From Branchiostoma floridae (lineage: Eukaryota > Chordata > Leptocardii > Amphioxiformes > Branchiostomatidae): DNA of 61,499 nt. Location of the stretch: positions 2,489,624 to 2,551,122 of the forward strand of contig NC_049992.1 in assembly GCF_000003815.2 (NCBI RefSeq), written 5' to 3'. The notes under the pieces were generated by a model. The model ran no database searches. It was not told the DNA's origin and saw only the letters and a program-made list of their open reading frames with translations. This document shows, in pieces, positions 45,201 to 55,219 of the stretch (positions are counted from its first letter, which is position 1; each line of letters starts with the position of its first letter). The translations under genes and the position numbers were made by a program.

Positions 45201-47791
45201 CACATAAATCTTGTTATTAGTGGAAAATGTGGAACATTGTGCATGGTCCTTGATGTCATTTCTTCAAATTTCAGATTCTACATTATGATGGAGAATGTAT
45301 CTTGCAATTTATTGTTGTGAACTGTCAAACCTGGTTGGGCAACCACCCATAGTGGTAGTACAGTCAACTACCTACCTCCAATCACCAGCCACTATATGAT
45401 ACATTTGTAGTCCTCTAAATTTTGACATTGTAGACCGACCCTATCCTGAGCAACCATTTTCCTCATCGGGATCTCTTGAGAGGTTGCTGAATCCAGGTTC
45501 TAGTGTATCACCTAATCATGGACCTTTGCTATTTCTTTATCCAGGATGAGGTTTACCTAAACACCTAACCTTTACTGTTGTTTATTCAGGGACCTAAACA
45601 CCTAACCTTTACTGTTGTTTATCCAGGATGAGGTTTACCTAAACACCTAACCTTTACTGTTGTTTATCCAGGATGAGGTTTACCTAAACACCTAACCTTT
45701 ACTGTTGTTTATCCAGGATGAGGTTTACCTAAACACCTAACCTTTACTGTTGTTTATCCAGGATGAGGTTTACCTAAACACCTAACCTTTACTGTTGTTT
45801 ATTCAGGGACCTAAACACCTAACCCTTACTGTTGTTTATCCAGGATGAGGTTTACCTAAACACCTAACCTTTACTGTTGTTTATCCAGGATGAGGTTTAC
45901 CTAAACACCTAACCTTTACTGTTGTTTATCCAGGATGAAGTTTACCTAAACACCTAACCTTTACTGTTGTTTATCCAGGATGAGGTTTACCTAAACACCT
46001 AACCTTTACTGTTGTTTATCCAGGATGAAGTTTGCCTAAACACCTAACCTTTACTGTTGTTTATCCAGGATGAGGTTTACCTAAACACCTAACCTTTACT
46101 GTTGTTTATCCAGGATGAGGTTTACCTAAACACCTAACCTTTACTGTTGTTTATCCAGGATGAAGTTTACCTAAACACCTAACCTTTACTGTTGTTTATC
46201 CAGAATGAGGTTTACCTAAACACCTAAACTTTACTGTTGTTTATCCAGGATGAGGTTTACCTAAACACCTAACCTTTACTGTTGTTTATCCAGAATGAGG
46301 TTTACCTAAACACCTAAACTTTACTGTTGTTTATCCAGGATGAGGTTTACCTAAACACCTAACCTTTACTGTTGTTTATCCAGGATGAGGTTTACCTAAA
46401 CACCTAACCCTTACTGTTGTTTATCCAGGATGAGGTTTACCACATCTCCCCCCAGTGGAGCCTGACATCAGGGGTACAGAAAACACCAGTCAGGCCAGCG
46501 GTGCAAGGGGACCAGGAGGTAAAACAGGAATCATACAGACTGAAGCATGCCTCTTCAAATGACCTAAAAGCCTAGCTGCCATAGCAGGCTCTATGAGAGA
46601 GCATACTTTAGTATCAGTTCTACTGCTCTCTTTTTCTATTAGAAGTAGTTGTAGCACTGTAGCAGTATCCAGTGTTGCAATGGATTTCTTTGTAGCCTAT
46701 TTCACAGCCACCTCTGAAGGTCGTACATATGATTCAGTCTGGACAGTGCATTATGGGAACTGACCATTGTAGCCTTTACAATGGAAGGCACAGCTACAAG
46801 AAATAGGCTCCTAATAGTCTATGAAACTGTGGTACTGTATGTAGCCTGTAGGGTACAAATTTTACATTTACATACAAAAATTGAAATAATCTTTGGGGTG
46901 ATGACTTTTTAATTTGAATACATAGAATAAGCAGAAGTTACTACTTACATATTACTGTTTTTACTCCAGCCCCAGGCTGACCCAACAGCCAACTTGACCT
47001 TTAACCTCCGACTGACTGACACAGAGAAGGAAGCCAGGAGCAGGGTCGTGCTGCCGTACATGCACCATCAGAGGTGAGGTCAAAGGGCAGGGGTCATGAC
47101 ACAACATACAATCTTAAGAAGTATGTCCCATCAACTAACAGTCAACTTTATTTTCACTGATGTTTTGGCGACCGTCTGTCACCTTACTCAACCCCCTTGC
47201 CTTACTCAACCATTCACTGTACATATTATGTAACTTGTGACCACATAATCATATTGCTGCAGTACAATGTGCACCAGTCAGAATTGCCCTGAGTAAAGTG
47301 ACAGTCACCGAAACGTCAGTGAAAATAACATAACTGTTGTGGTTGGAAAAAAAAAAGTGTCTCAGAGTGTTTAATCAAGTTCGACTTGATCTCAAAAATA
47401 AACCAATATATATCCATAGCATCCACCAGTCCTTACTATGGGGCTTTGGTTAGTAGAAATGTGCAAAAATAGGGTGAAAGAGTGAACCATGGTAGTTAGA
47501 TCTGGTAGAGGTTGAAACACAGCTGGGTCTTTTTTGGTGAAAGACTGTTAATTCTCTTACACCAGGGTTGCTGCTGAGACTACTAATATATTATATTATA
47601 TTACTATCCTACTACTTCCTACAGTTCTACAGGAGTTCTAATTCATGTTTTACTGAGTTCTTGTCTCATATTCCTGCAGGAAAAAGGCCACAGACAAGCC
47701 AGCAGCGACTCCAGGAGGACAAATCTTCTACCAGCCGGACGATGTGGATGACTTTGATGAGGAAGATCCTGATGATGATCTGGACTTCTGA
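42201..47791 (+). CDS. ELP5: Elongator complex subunit 5
   Basis: Subunit of the ELP4/5/6 RecA-like ring of Elongator, needed for wobble-uridine tRNA modification (family knowledge). Nine exons: 42201-42255, 42424-42484, 43059-43130, 43707-43760, 44100-44287, 44826-45025, 46429-46518, 46970-47073, 47680-47791; all phases agree, giving 311 aa (human about 300). Recognised from the order of blocks: MLQQVLEGTEATSLVIIE start, VVIDSLTPFLQKYP (human TIALDSLSWLLLRLP), LTFNLRLTDTEKEAR (human LTFNLHLSKKEREAR), VVLPYMHHQ, and the diagnostic C-terminus IFYQPDDVDDFDEEDPDDDL (human IFYEPDAYDDLDQEDPDDDL). As in the family, no Walker motifs are seen. Exons 5, 6, 7 and 9 have tandem partial copies beside them (separate entries). 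Confidence 0.95.
42683..42775 (+). repeat. tRNA-derived SINE head in ELP5 intron 2
   Basis: An A-box-like 'ttggctcagtcattt' and a canonical B-box 'gggttcgattccc' about 45 nt apart, ending 'aggtcagtcagg'. The T-arm pairs well but the acceptor arm is imperfect, so a SINE head or tRNA pseudogene is more likely than a working tRNA gene. Confidence 0.6.
43373..43513. mobile_element. Compact foldback element in ELP5 intron 3
   Basis: Ends 'aatacaacacggtgtattcc' and the reverse 'ggaatacaccgtgttgtatt' pair perfectly, with further pairing through 'gtatcaccc' and GC-rich inner inverted words ('gggtcggatc'/'gatccgaccc'). 141 bp in all; strong hairpin potential. Confidence 0.85.
44288..44505 (+). repeat. 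Two downstream copies of the donor edge of ELP5 exon 5
   Basis: A ~105-bp unit holding the last ~55 nt of exon 5 and its donor (gaatcag|gttagt) is repeated twice: 44334-44395 (tgctgagagctaggctagaa) and 44440-44500 (tgctgagagctaagctaaaa, now atcag|gtagta). The intron part 'cttactgca-tgtaaggcct' repeats as well. Confidence 0.9.
45075..45210 (+). repeat. Decayed downstream copies of the donor edge of ELP5 exon 6
   Basis: 'acaaggaagactggttgtca' with aacag|gtaagg (45078-45110) and 'agaaggaagtctgtgaaagt' with tgacag|gtcaca (45165-45203) resemble the exon 6 end 'agaaggaagtctgggaaggt ... cgacag|gtaatg'. One copy still has a good donor. Confidence 0.7.
45534..46428 (+). repeat. 45-bp minisatellite carrying the ELP5 exon 7 acceptor (about 20 units)
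   Basis: Unit: 'tttactgttgtttatccag' + 'gatgaggtttacc' + 'taaacacctaacc', 45 bp. It contains the polypyrimidine tract, the AG acceptor and the first 13 nt of exon 7. Eighteen close copies and two shortened ones (ttcagggacc) lead directly into the real acceptor at 46428. In the copies the exon 7 frame runs into TAA after seven sense codons, so they act as decoys. None carries the exon 7 donor. Confidence 0.96.
47148..47328. mobile_element. Inverted-repeat element in ELP5 intron 8
   Basis: 'ttattttcactgatgttttg' + 'gcgaccgtctgtcac' at the left and the reverse-complementary 'gtgacagtcaccgaaacgtc' + 'agtgaaaataa' at the right, 181 bp. A related single arm appears at 7210-7262 (gtgaccgtctgtcatcttcc). 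Confidence 0.7.
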
Positions 47792-47920
47792 TTGGCTGGT
47801 TCAAATGTGATGCTGTGCAGTGATTGGTGGATGACTTTGATGAGGAAGATACTGACGATGATCTGGACTTCTGATTGGCTGGTTCAAATGTGATGCTGTA
47901 AAGTGATTGGTGCATTTAAA
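47792..47920 (+). repeat. Duplicated ELP5 C-terminal coding segment in its 3' UTR
   Basis: 'ggatgactttgatgaggaag' through 'ggacttctgattggctggtt' appears at 47745-47803 (real end of the CDS) and again at 47829-47885 after the stop. The second copy still reads DDFDEEDTDDDLDF plus stop but is untranslated. Confidence 0.92.
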
Positions 47921-48094
47921 TCTAGCTATCCCAATCAGTCTTACAACTGAAACTAAAGTGAAAGCATTAAAAGAAGTGTGAATGAAAGTGACTAGGGAAA
48001 TGTTACAACTATGTACAGTAGATAGTTATGTGTAAGCTAGCTTTCTGTATTTAGGTTTTAAGAAATGATGCAAGATGTGGAAAGAAATACACTA

Positions 48095-48100
48095 TTTATT
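48095..48100 (-). terminator. Poly(A) signal candidate for MRPS22
   Basis: Minus-strand AATAAA inside the ELP5 3' UTR. If used, the two convergent transcripts overlap. Nearest perfect AATAAA that I found after the MRPS22 stop. Confidence 0.35.
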
Positions 48101-48218
48101 ACCTTACTTTATGTACATGTTTCAAACTAGCTTTTGTAAGAATGTCGGGAACGTTTCTATGATCTATACTCGTCAGCAGAACTTATACAAGAAAGTCTCT
48201 GTATAATACTTTTTGCAA

Positions 48219-48224
48219 AATAAA
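48219..48224 (+). terminator. Poly(A) signal for ELP5
   Basis: AATAAA followed by 'gtgatgttctg' and 'cattgttgtctttat', a G/T-rich downstream element, 428 nt after the ELP5 stop. Confidence 0.75.
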
Positions 48225-48649
48225 GTGATGTTCTGAAATTCATTGTTGTCTTTATCTTCTTTCATGTAGACTTCCTTACATCAATATGACAAAGGTTTGG
48301 TTCCTTGTAGACCGTGGTGGTAAAGATGGTAAAGATGGTCTGTTTTAAATGGTACACTTTTCAGGGGATATGTGTGAACGTCCTTGGCCTGTTCTACAAC
48401 CTCCAGGCTGAATTGGTCACTGTTATTTTGTTGGTCTTTTGCAGCCACTTCTACATTACTATATACAGGAGGGTAGTGACAAGAATATGCATGCCAATAG
48501 AGATAGATGTAGAAATGTAGTAAAGGCTGCAAAAGTCCCAGCAAAATAACCCCGACTAGTGCATCAACTTGAAGATCATGTCTGCTGCCTGGCATGCCTG
48601 TATTATGCAAGAGAGCCCCCTTGTGAAACCCGTGAGAACTGCAGCAGTG

Positions 48650-51600
48650 TTAGCTGGTATCTGCCTGTTCTGTGCCAGTCTGTGCTGCCTGGTAAGCCTG
48701 TACTGCCAGCTCCACAACCCCTCCTTTTACTGCATCATACTTGGCAAATGCCTGTGAACAAAAGGAAGGCAAAAACCATCAACTACATATACTTCTGTTA
48801 ATACAAGGACAACAGTGAAATTAACAGAGCCTATGGGCTTTTTAATGTCAAGCTCATTTGACTAAACATAACTTTCATAAGATGCAATTAAGACTTAAAA
48901 CTTTTCTATACAGAAGTATTCATTGAACCAAAACTTGCTGCTAGGGGTTGTGTAAGCCTCCTAGTGACCTACAGATGAACGGCAGCAGGACTTACCTTGA
49001 CAGTGTCCAATCCCTGCAGGTTGCCCTGTGCAATCTGGGTTGCTGATTGGCTGTCAGGGTGCAACATGCAGTACAACCTCACCAGCTGCACAGCATCATC
49101 AGCACTGGGGGAGAGACAAAAATGTTTAACATCTTACAAATGTTATGAAAGCTCATCTGTGTTGGTAGTGATCATAGTACAATGGTAAACTTTCTTCCAA
49201 TACAAAGATAAACCAAGGATAAACACGGCTCAAATTTTCAACGACCACTGTCACCTTCTTCAGGATCAATACTGATGACCAATCAGTTCAGAATGTAAAC
49301 TTGCAGGATCCAATGATACAAGGAATCGGGAAACTCACAGGTCCACCTGTAGCATATCCACCAGGAGGTCGTCGACCTTGCTGTTTTGTGTGAGGTACCA
49401 TGCCAGCCCGCCGAAGTGCCGCGTGGAGCGCAGTAGGCCGTACTTCTTCCCATGGTACACATCCTCGTACACATGTCGGTGGATCTGTCACAAGTATGTA
49501 AATTAGTTCACAAGTCACGTCACAAATATGCAAATAATTACAGCCCGCCGAAGTGCCGTGTGGAGCGCAGTAGGCCGTACTTCTTCCCATGGAACACATC
49601 CTCGTACACATGCCGGTGGATCTGTAACGAGTATGCAAATTATCTTACATGTCACACCATAGATATGCAAATTACTGTACATATGTCACAAACATTTCAG
49701 TACTTAAGTCTAGTCTTTTAAATACTGCAGTTTTGTCCTGTTACTAATCATTATCATCATCATCTAGGGCAGGTTGCCCCGACACCCTCTCTCTCCGGAT
49801 GTCTGTCCCCATAGCATTCTTTAGATCCTCAACCTGCAACCTCACACCCCGAGCAAGTTGGTCTATGTAAGTCAGTCGGGGTTGCCCAGCAAAACAGGCA
49901 CAAAACACTGTAACTACGCTGGATCATCACATCTGCTTGACGATATATGTGCGATTACAAACAGTTGGAATTACAGTTGTATCATCTAGGGAATGTAATG
50001 ATAAGTTACCCTGATGAAGTCTTGCGAGTCTGGTTCAAACTGGATACAGCAGAGATCCAGCAGGTCCACATGGCGATCTGCCTCCAGAACAATCTAGGAA
50101 GGGGGAAAGTACTATTACTTGGTGTGGGTACTGGTAGAGGGTTGGGCTCAGCCTCCCAATCATCATCATCGGTTGACGTGATCGTACATGTTCGCACATG
50201 TTTACACACGACGGGGTTATACCGCCCCTTACAGGGTGACATACCCTTTCGTATGGCTAATTACAAGACGGGGATGCGCCAGGTCTCCCGTCCGGGTGAA
50301 TGATGCAAATCACCGTGTGGCTGATACGAGACAGAGGTTCGCCAGGCCTCCATCCGGGTGATTTGAAGTGAATCACCAACTCCCGACAGAAGGATTTGCA
50401 CCAATGCACACCGAACGTGTGGGGGTTCCTTAACATGCATGGGGTGTGGCTCTCCCCATACACGGGACCTCCCAATACTGTACTCCAGACACAGTGGATA
50501 ACAACCTTGTCCCTACAGCCTCAAAAAGGCTGTGGAATTACCTCTTCTTTTACCTTTGTAGGTCCATATGAGGATATCATGCAAAAGATAGAGTGAGCCA
50601 TCAGGTTACCAAGCAGTACAGCTGAGTAACAAACGTTGATGCTGGACAGGAAAAAATGCAGTGATCGATCAGAGTTTCCCCGAGTTGGCATCCATGATCC
50701 AGTGATGATGATGACCATGTCTTGACAACAACAATCTATGAAAAATAATCCCTGCCTTCGTAGTCCTTTGGTGTCGATACCTGCAATAGGGACTAAGCAG
50801 TAGAAAAAGAAGAAGAAGGAGATCTCAAGAAAAACGTCTCACGTTCATGTGGTCCTCCTGGAATAGCGGCGGAGGTCGGATCCTGCGACCTTCCTTCGGG
50901 AAGTACACCTGCAGCAGCCGGTCTCGTTCCTCCCACGTGGCGCGGCGCAGAACGCCGTCCAGCTCACGTACCACGATAAATCTTTCCTGGTGAAACGACA
51001 AACACAAATTCTACGGTAAAGAAGGAGAAACTCTAATACATTTAAAAAGTCATACATATACCAGTATCTCTTTTGTTTATAACAACCTTCAATTCAAAAC
51101 TGTTTTCTCCTAACAATCTTAAGTAAAGTAAAGACTCAGTGCATATAATTTTTTTTATTGATTTATCCTAACATATCCATACCCACGCACGCAGGCGCAC
51201 GCACGTACACGCACACACAAATGCACGCACACGTCGTCTCAGGTGGATTGGACATGTTACAAGATCCAGTGACTGCATCAACACCATCACCAAATTGAAA
51301 TTTGGGGGCAACAGGGGTCGTGGTAGGCAGAGGAAATCCTGATTGGAATGTGTTAGGAGGGACATAAAGGTGTGTGGTCTATTTATATAGGGGTAATGCT
51401 GGACAGAGCGGCTTGAAAGTGTGGAAGACTGCCCAGGGATCCCAGCAGCAGTATAATCAAATACATGTACTGGATACTACAGCTACTAGTACTACCATTT
51501 CCCACTCACCCTGTCAGGATGTTCTGTGAGATGTCAGGTAAGTGCAGTACCACTCACCCTGTCAGGGATGTTCTGTGAGATGTCTGTGAACACCAGGTAA

Positions 51601-53501
51601 GTACAGTACCACTCACCCTGTCAGGGATGTTCTGTGAGATGTCTGTGAACACCAGGTAAGTACAGTACCACTCACCCTGTCAGGATGTTCTGTGAGATGT
51701 CAGGTAAGTACAGTACCACTCACCCTGTCAGGGATGTTCTGTGAGATGTCTGTGAACACCAGGTAAGTGCAGTACCACTCACCCTATCAGGGATGTTCTG
51801 TGAGATGTCTGTGAACACCAGGTAAGTGCAGTACCACTCACCCTATCAGGGATGTTCTGTGAGATGTCTGTGAACACCAGGTAAGTACAGTACCACTCAC
51901 CCTGTCAGGGATGTTCTGTGAGATGTCTGTGAACACCAGGTAAGTACAGTACCACTCACCCTATCGGGGATGTTCTGTGAGATGTCTGTGAACACCAGGT
52001 AAGTACAGTACCACTCACCCTGTCGGGGATGTTCTGTGAGATGTCTGTGAACACCAGGTTTGACGTCTCCAGCCCTTCCAGCTCTGGGTTCTCCGCTATC
52101 GGTGTGGGGTCGATCGGAGCTCTCTCCGGCAGCACCGGAGGCATCTGCAGCTTCTTGCTCGCTCGCTGGACCGTTTCATCGTACGCCTGAATGAAGTGAA
52201 GATGGTTTGGAGGGGTTTAGGTTTAGGTTTAGGTTGTATGTTCAGAATAGAAGTTGAACTTAAAAAATTATATCATAGGATGCTGTTAAGTATCCTAACA
52301 GCATGTAAATGTAATATACTAGCAATACCAGTTTTAGATTAAGTTTTTGGCACTCTGCATATTTTACTATTTCAAACACAAACATTGTAAGATATTTCTA
52401 CTTTGTTCTGTAGTGCCTCTTCATTCTGTAGTCCCTCTGACTCAGGTATTCATTTGTACACCTGAGCGGAGTGTGGAAAGTCATGTAAAGTGACTTTCCC
52501 AAAGGGCACAACATCTTGTTACATGTATAGAGGAGACTTTAGACTTATTACTTGGAACTGTTTATGAATTTTCCATACACAGTACTTGTTTACAAGCAAT
52601 AAACAATAGGCAGTTTACATAGTATGGAAAAAATAAAAAATAAAACAAATAAAACACAGACCTTTTTCAGCTGCTCCTCTGTCATGAGTCTGTAGGTGGG
52701 AGGGTCCACTTTGGCCCTGACCTGGTGGAAAACCGTCTCAATGTCCACCCCCGTGATCTGCACCAGAATGGACTGGACCGCCGGGTGGAAGAAGTCAGGA
52801 GGGGAAGGCAGGGTCGGCTTGGAAGTGTCTGCATGGGGTGTAAACAGGTTTGAATGGACCTATGGATACTAATTAATAATGTACCAGCAAGTTAATAAAA
52901 GTTAACGTTCCATTCTAAAACTGAGCTGGAAATGCTGATATTTCATTAATCTTATGTTACTGGTTGTCCATGATATAAACTTTGTTGCAATTTGGTCATT
53001 CCAGGTGGGTACTTCAATCAAAGATATAATTTAACAGTTTGTGCCGTTCCAATACTAGTAATAAATCATAATAATGTTGACAAATTGTGGATTTTTTCAA
53101 CCTCCTTGATATAAACTACCCATACAACATATAACTTTATAAGCGTACAAGTAGAAAAATAGTAAATAACCTGCACCTGGATATAACCTGGACAAACGTG
53201 TAAGATACCGCTTGAGAAATGATGGCATGAAAAAAACGAAATATCAAGTTGTTATGACTATTCCCTTTACACGCCGAAAACACACGCACACATCGTGGGG
53301 AGGGGGGCGATGCACGTCAGGCATTCAACAGGACGGTGTGCTTACGAGAAGACGCCATGACTCACCTGATCCCGTCTCACCTGACGCCGACGCACACAGC
53401 CGCACACCTGAGGAGGACAGGGACGGGGAGAGTCTCCGGCAATCCCGCCAGGAACGGAGACACCGTCTGCAACCCGACAAAATCGCCCTGGACGCCGCCA
53501 T
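48650..53501 (-). CDS. MRPS22: Mitochondrial small-subunit ribosomal protein mS22
   Basis: Metazoan-specific component of the 28S mitoribosomal subunit. Eight exons: 53501-53366 (or to 53381, an in-phase alternative donor 15 nt earlier), 52828-52662, 52186-52019, 50986-50843, 50093-50010, 49484-49339, 49104-48996, 48751-48650; phases agree, 351 aa (human 360). Exon 1 gives an Arg/Ser-rich, acid-free presequence ([19 protein letters not shown]). Exon 3 has [11 protein letters not shown] and FTDISQNIP; exon 4 [18 protein letters not shown] and [10 protein letters not shown]; exon 5 [10 protein letters not shown] and QFEPDS; exon 6 [17 protein letters not shown]; exon 7 [12 protein letters not shown], all matching human MRPS22 in order. 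The start codon lies in a TISU element (separate entry). Exons 3 and 6 have tandem partial copies in the following or preceding introns. Confidence 0.96.
49535..49635 (-). repeat. Upstream partial copy of the acceptor half of MRPS22 exon 6
   Basis: A near-identical copy of the first ~85 nt of exon 6 with its acceptor (ttacag|atccaccggcatg) sits just upstream of the real exon in transcript order. The copy reads the same frame through RSTRHFGGL and then hits TAA; it has no donor. Confidence 0.92.
50197..50400 (-). repeat. Dispersed repeat, inverted copy of 3665-3860
   Basis: Contains 'gccaggtctcccgtccgggt' and 'atttgaagtgaatcaccaac', the reverse complements of 3665-3860 blocks. Lies in the intron between MRPS22 exons 4 and 5. 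Confidence 0.65.
51500..52018 (-). repeat. Minisatellite built from the donor edge of MRPS22 exon 3 (9 extra units)
   Basis: In transcript sense each 59-bp unit reads 'acctggtgttcacagacatc', 'tcacagaacatccctgacag', then the donor g|gtgagt and a short tail. Nine units, two of them shortened, follow the real exon 3 end at 52019. All keep the donor GTGAG. The internal 'ttcacag' and 'tctcacag' words could act as acceptors, so a unit could in principle be spliced as a micro-exon. Confidence 0.95.
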
Positions 53502-53505
53502 CTTG
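53494..53505 (-). promoter_or_regulatory. TISU element at MRPS22 start codon
   Basis: CAAGATGGCGGC surrounds the initiation codon and matches the TISU consensus SAASATGGCGGC at all 12 positions. TISU drives both YY1-dependent transcription and scanning-free initiation on very short 5' UTRs and is common in genes for mitochondrial proteins. Confidence 0.8.
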
Positions 53506-53754
53506 GACTGGCGGATGTAAGGTCACGAGGTCACGGGCGCATGAGGGTGATGTCACGTGATCAGGACCTTGCGAACCTGGCTAGCCTGCTAGCCTGGAAA
53601 CCGCAGCCACCGCTGCAGGCAACCCTCAGACACGGCCCCACAGCTCCTCTGTAGGACCCATGATGACCACGTGAAGGCTGCGCTGAAGGAACGACTAATC
53701 TTGCGCTGGCGTATGGGGCCTTTGGTGCCCCCACCATAGATAGTGGCACATGTG

Positions 53755-54045
53755 GAGGGAGACTCCCGTTATGATTTGGGGATCGGACAGGTTCCCGCTG
53801 TTAGCGCACATGATCAACAGTGGGAAGGGCCACTAAGGGAAATGGCTAAATATTAAACAAACAAACAAACAAAAAACATAATAGAGTTGACACATATGCT
53901 GGTGGAGCGGTGGAAGGGGCCGCTCAGGGAAGTGGCTAAATCAACAAACAAACAAACTAACAGACAAACAGACAAAAAATATAATAGAGTTGGCACTTAT
54001 GCTGGGGGAGCGATGGGAGTGGCCGCTCGGGGAAGTGGCTAAATA
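53755..54045 (+). repeat. Three-unit tandem repeat with CAAA spacers
   Basis: About 100-bp units with 'gctggtggagcggtggaagg' / 'gctgggggagcgatgggag' and 'gggaagtggctaaat', separated by 'aaacaaacaaacaa' and 'ataatagagttg'. Confidence 0.85.
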
Positions 54046-54720
54046 CTGTAGAAGCCGCTTAATTGCACCGCCAATTTGCCAGTGAATTTCGTTTAATTAT
54101 CTGGCTGGAGGTCTGACCGGTTTGGGATTTGGGGATTTAATACACTCTCCACTTCCCTTAGTCCTTCAAACTGTACATGCAATTAGCCTTGGGGCATGAT
54201 TTTGCAAATAAAACAATAAACTAATGTTAATGCAAGTCAAAAGTATATGGCACACAGTGCAGCCCCTGCTATGTTTGTCTGTGGGACTAGTAGAGTCACA
54301 CAGTAGACAGTATTTTTTATTTAATTGTGGTAAAGCCTGCTCACAGTATCTACCCCCATAGCAAACATGATCCCAGTCCATCCAGAGTTTCTAAGAAATA
54401 TCTGCCCACAGGGCATTCAGCGCCAAGAATATTTTAAGCGCCAAGAATATTTTAACTTTCTCTTACCGCAGTACCAGGGTCAATATTAATCAACAGGTGC
54501 CTAAAATCGACCTTCACCGTCCAAATCACCCCACCTACCAACTTGCTAAATAGCATCCCAATCCGTCCAGCGGATCTCGAGATATACTACACATCATGGT
54601 TCGTACCAAAACCAGTACCTCCATGGAGGTGATTATGAAAAAAAAACCTACTAGTTCTGCCTTTGTCTACTGTCAAGGAGGCTATTTACATTGGGGCATA
54701 TCAACCCTCGTCGAACCGTG

Positions 54721-55219
54721 ATGGTGGCAGATTTCGCCTTTCCGCCATTTATGATTCGCTGCTACCTGACGTCATCCAACGACTTCCGGATTAGTGCAGC
54801 GAGTCATTTCATCGGAGTGTTTGGCCGATAATTCATGGCGAGTCCCTTTTAGTGTTGGAACAAAGTTTAAACTTTCTCAATATGAAATTTACCAACACAG
54901 ATCAGCTTTCGTTCGGCCTTTGCGAATGACAGGATTCAAAGGTCCCTTTCCAGTAGCGTGCATGTCGGGTGACACAGATGAGATCGAGCTCACGGCTTCT
55001 AGTTCCGGAGGCAGGGACACTGGACTACACACTGCTAGCTCTTGCTTGCCATATGAATAATGACTACAGTGACATACATGAGGCATACACATGCTGCAAC
55101 TGCTTTCCGAGGCTTTATTTGATGGAACTGGAGTTGTCGTCATACTCGTAAAGCTAAGGACACAACCCGCCGTACAAGCAAATACGTGCTGTCTACGTGG
55201 GCAATCTTTTTGGATCTGG
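54721..55219 (+). promoter_or_regulatory. CpG-rich promoter-like block with possible 5' exon of unknown gene
   Basis: A perfect CRE (TGACGTCA, 54767-54774), an ETS site (ACTTCCGG, 54782-54789) and a YY1-like 'ccgccattt' lie within 60 bp. Downstream are small ORFs: 54962-55060 (32 aa, starts MSGDTDEIEL) overlapping 55053-55151 (32 aa), then a strong donor 'gatctg|gtaagt' at 55219. No downstream plus-strand exon is recognisable in the window, so this may be a non-coding first exon or an orphan promoter. Confidence 0.35.

Noticed and set aside
45534-46428. CRISPR array
   Set aside because: Regular 45-bp units, but there are no unique spacers, the host is eukaryotic, and the unit matches the ELP5 exon 7 acceptor.
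51168-51365. 65-residue minus-strand ORF near 51200 with [16 protein letters not shown]
   Set aside because: Translation of a CA/CG-rich simple repeat in an MRPS22 intron.
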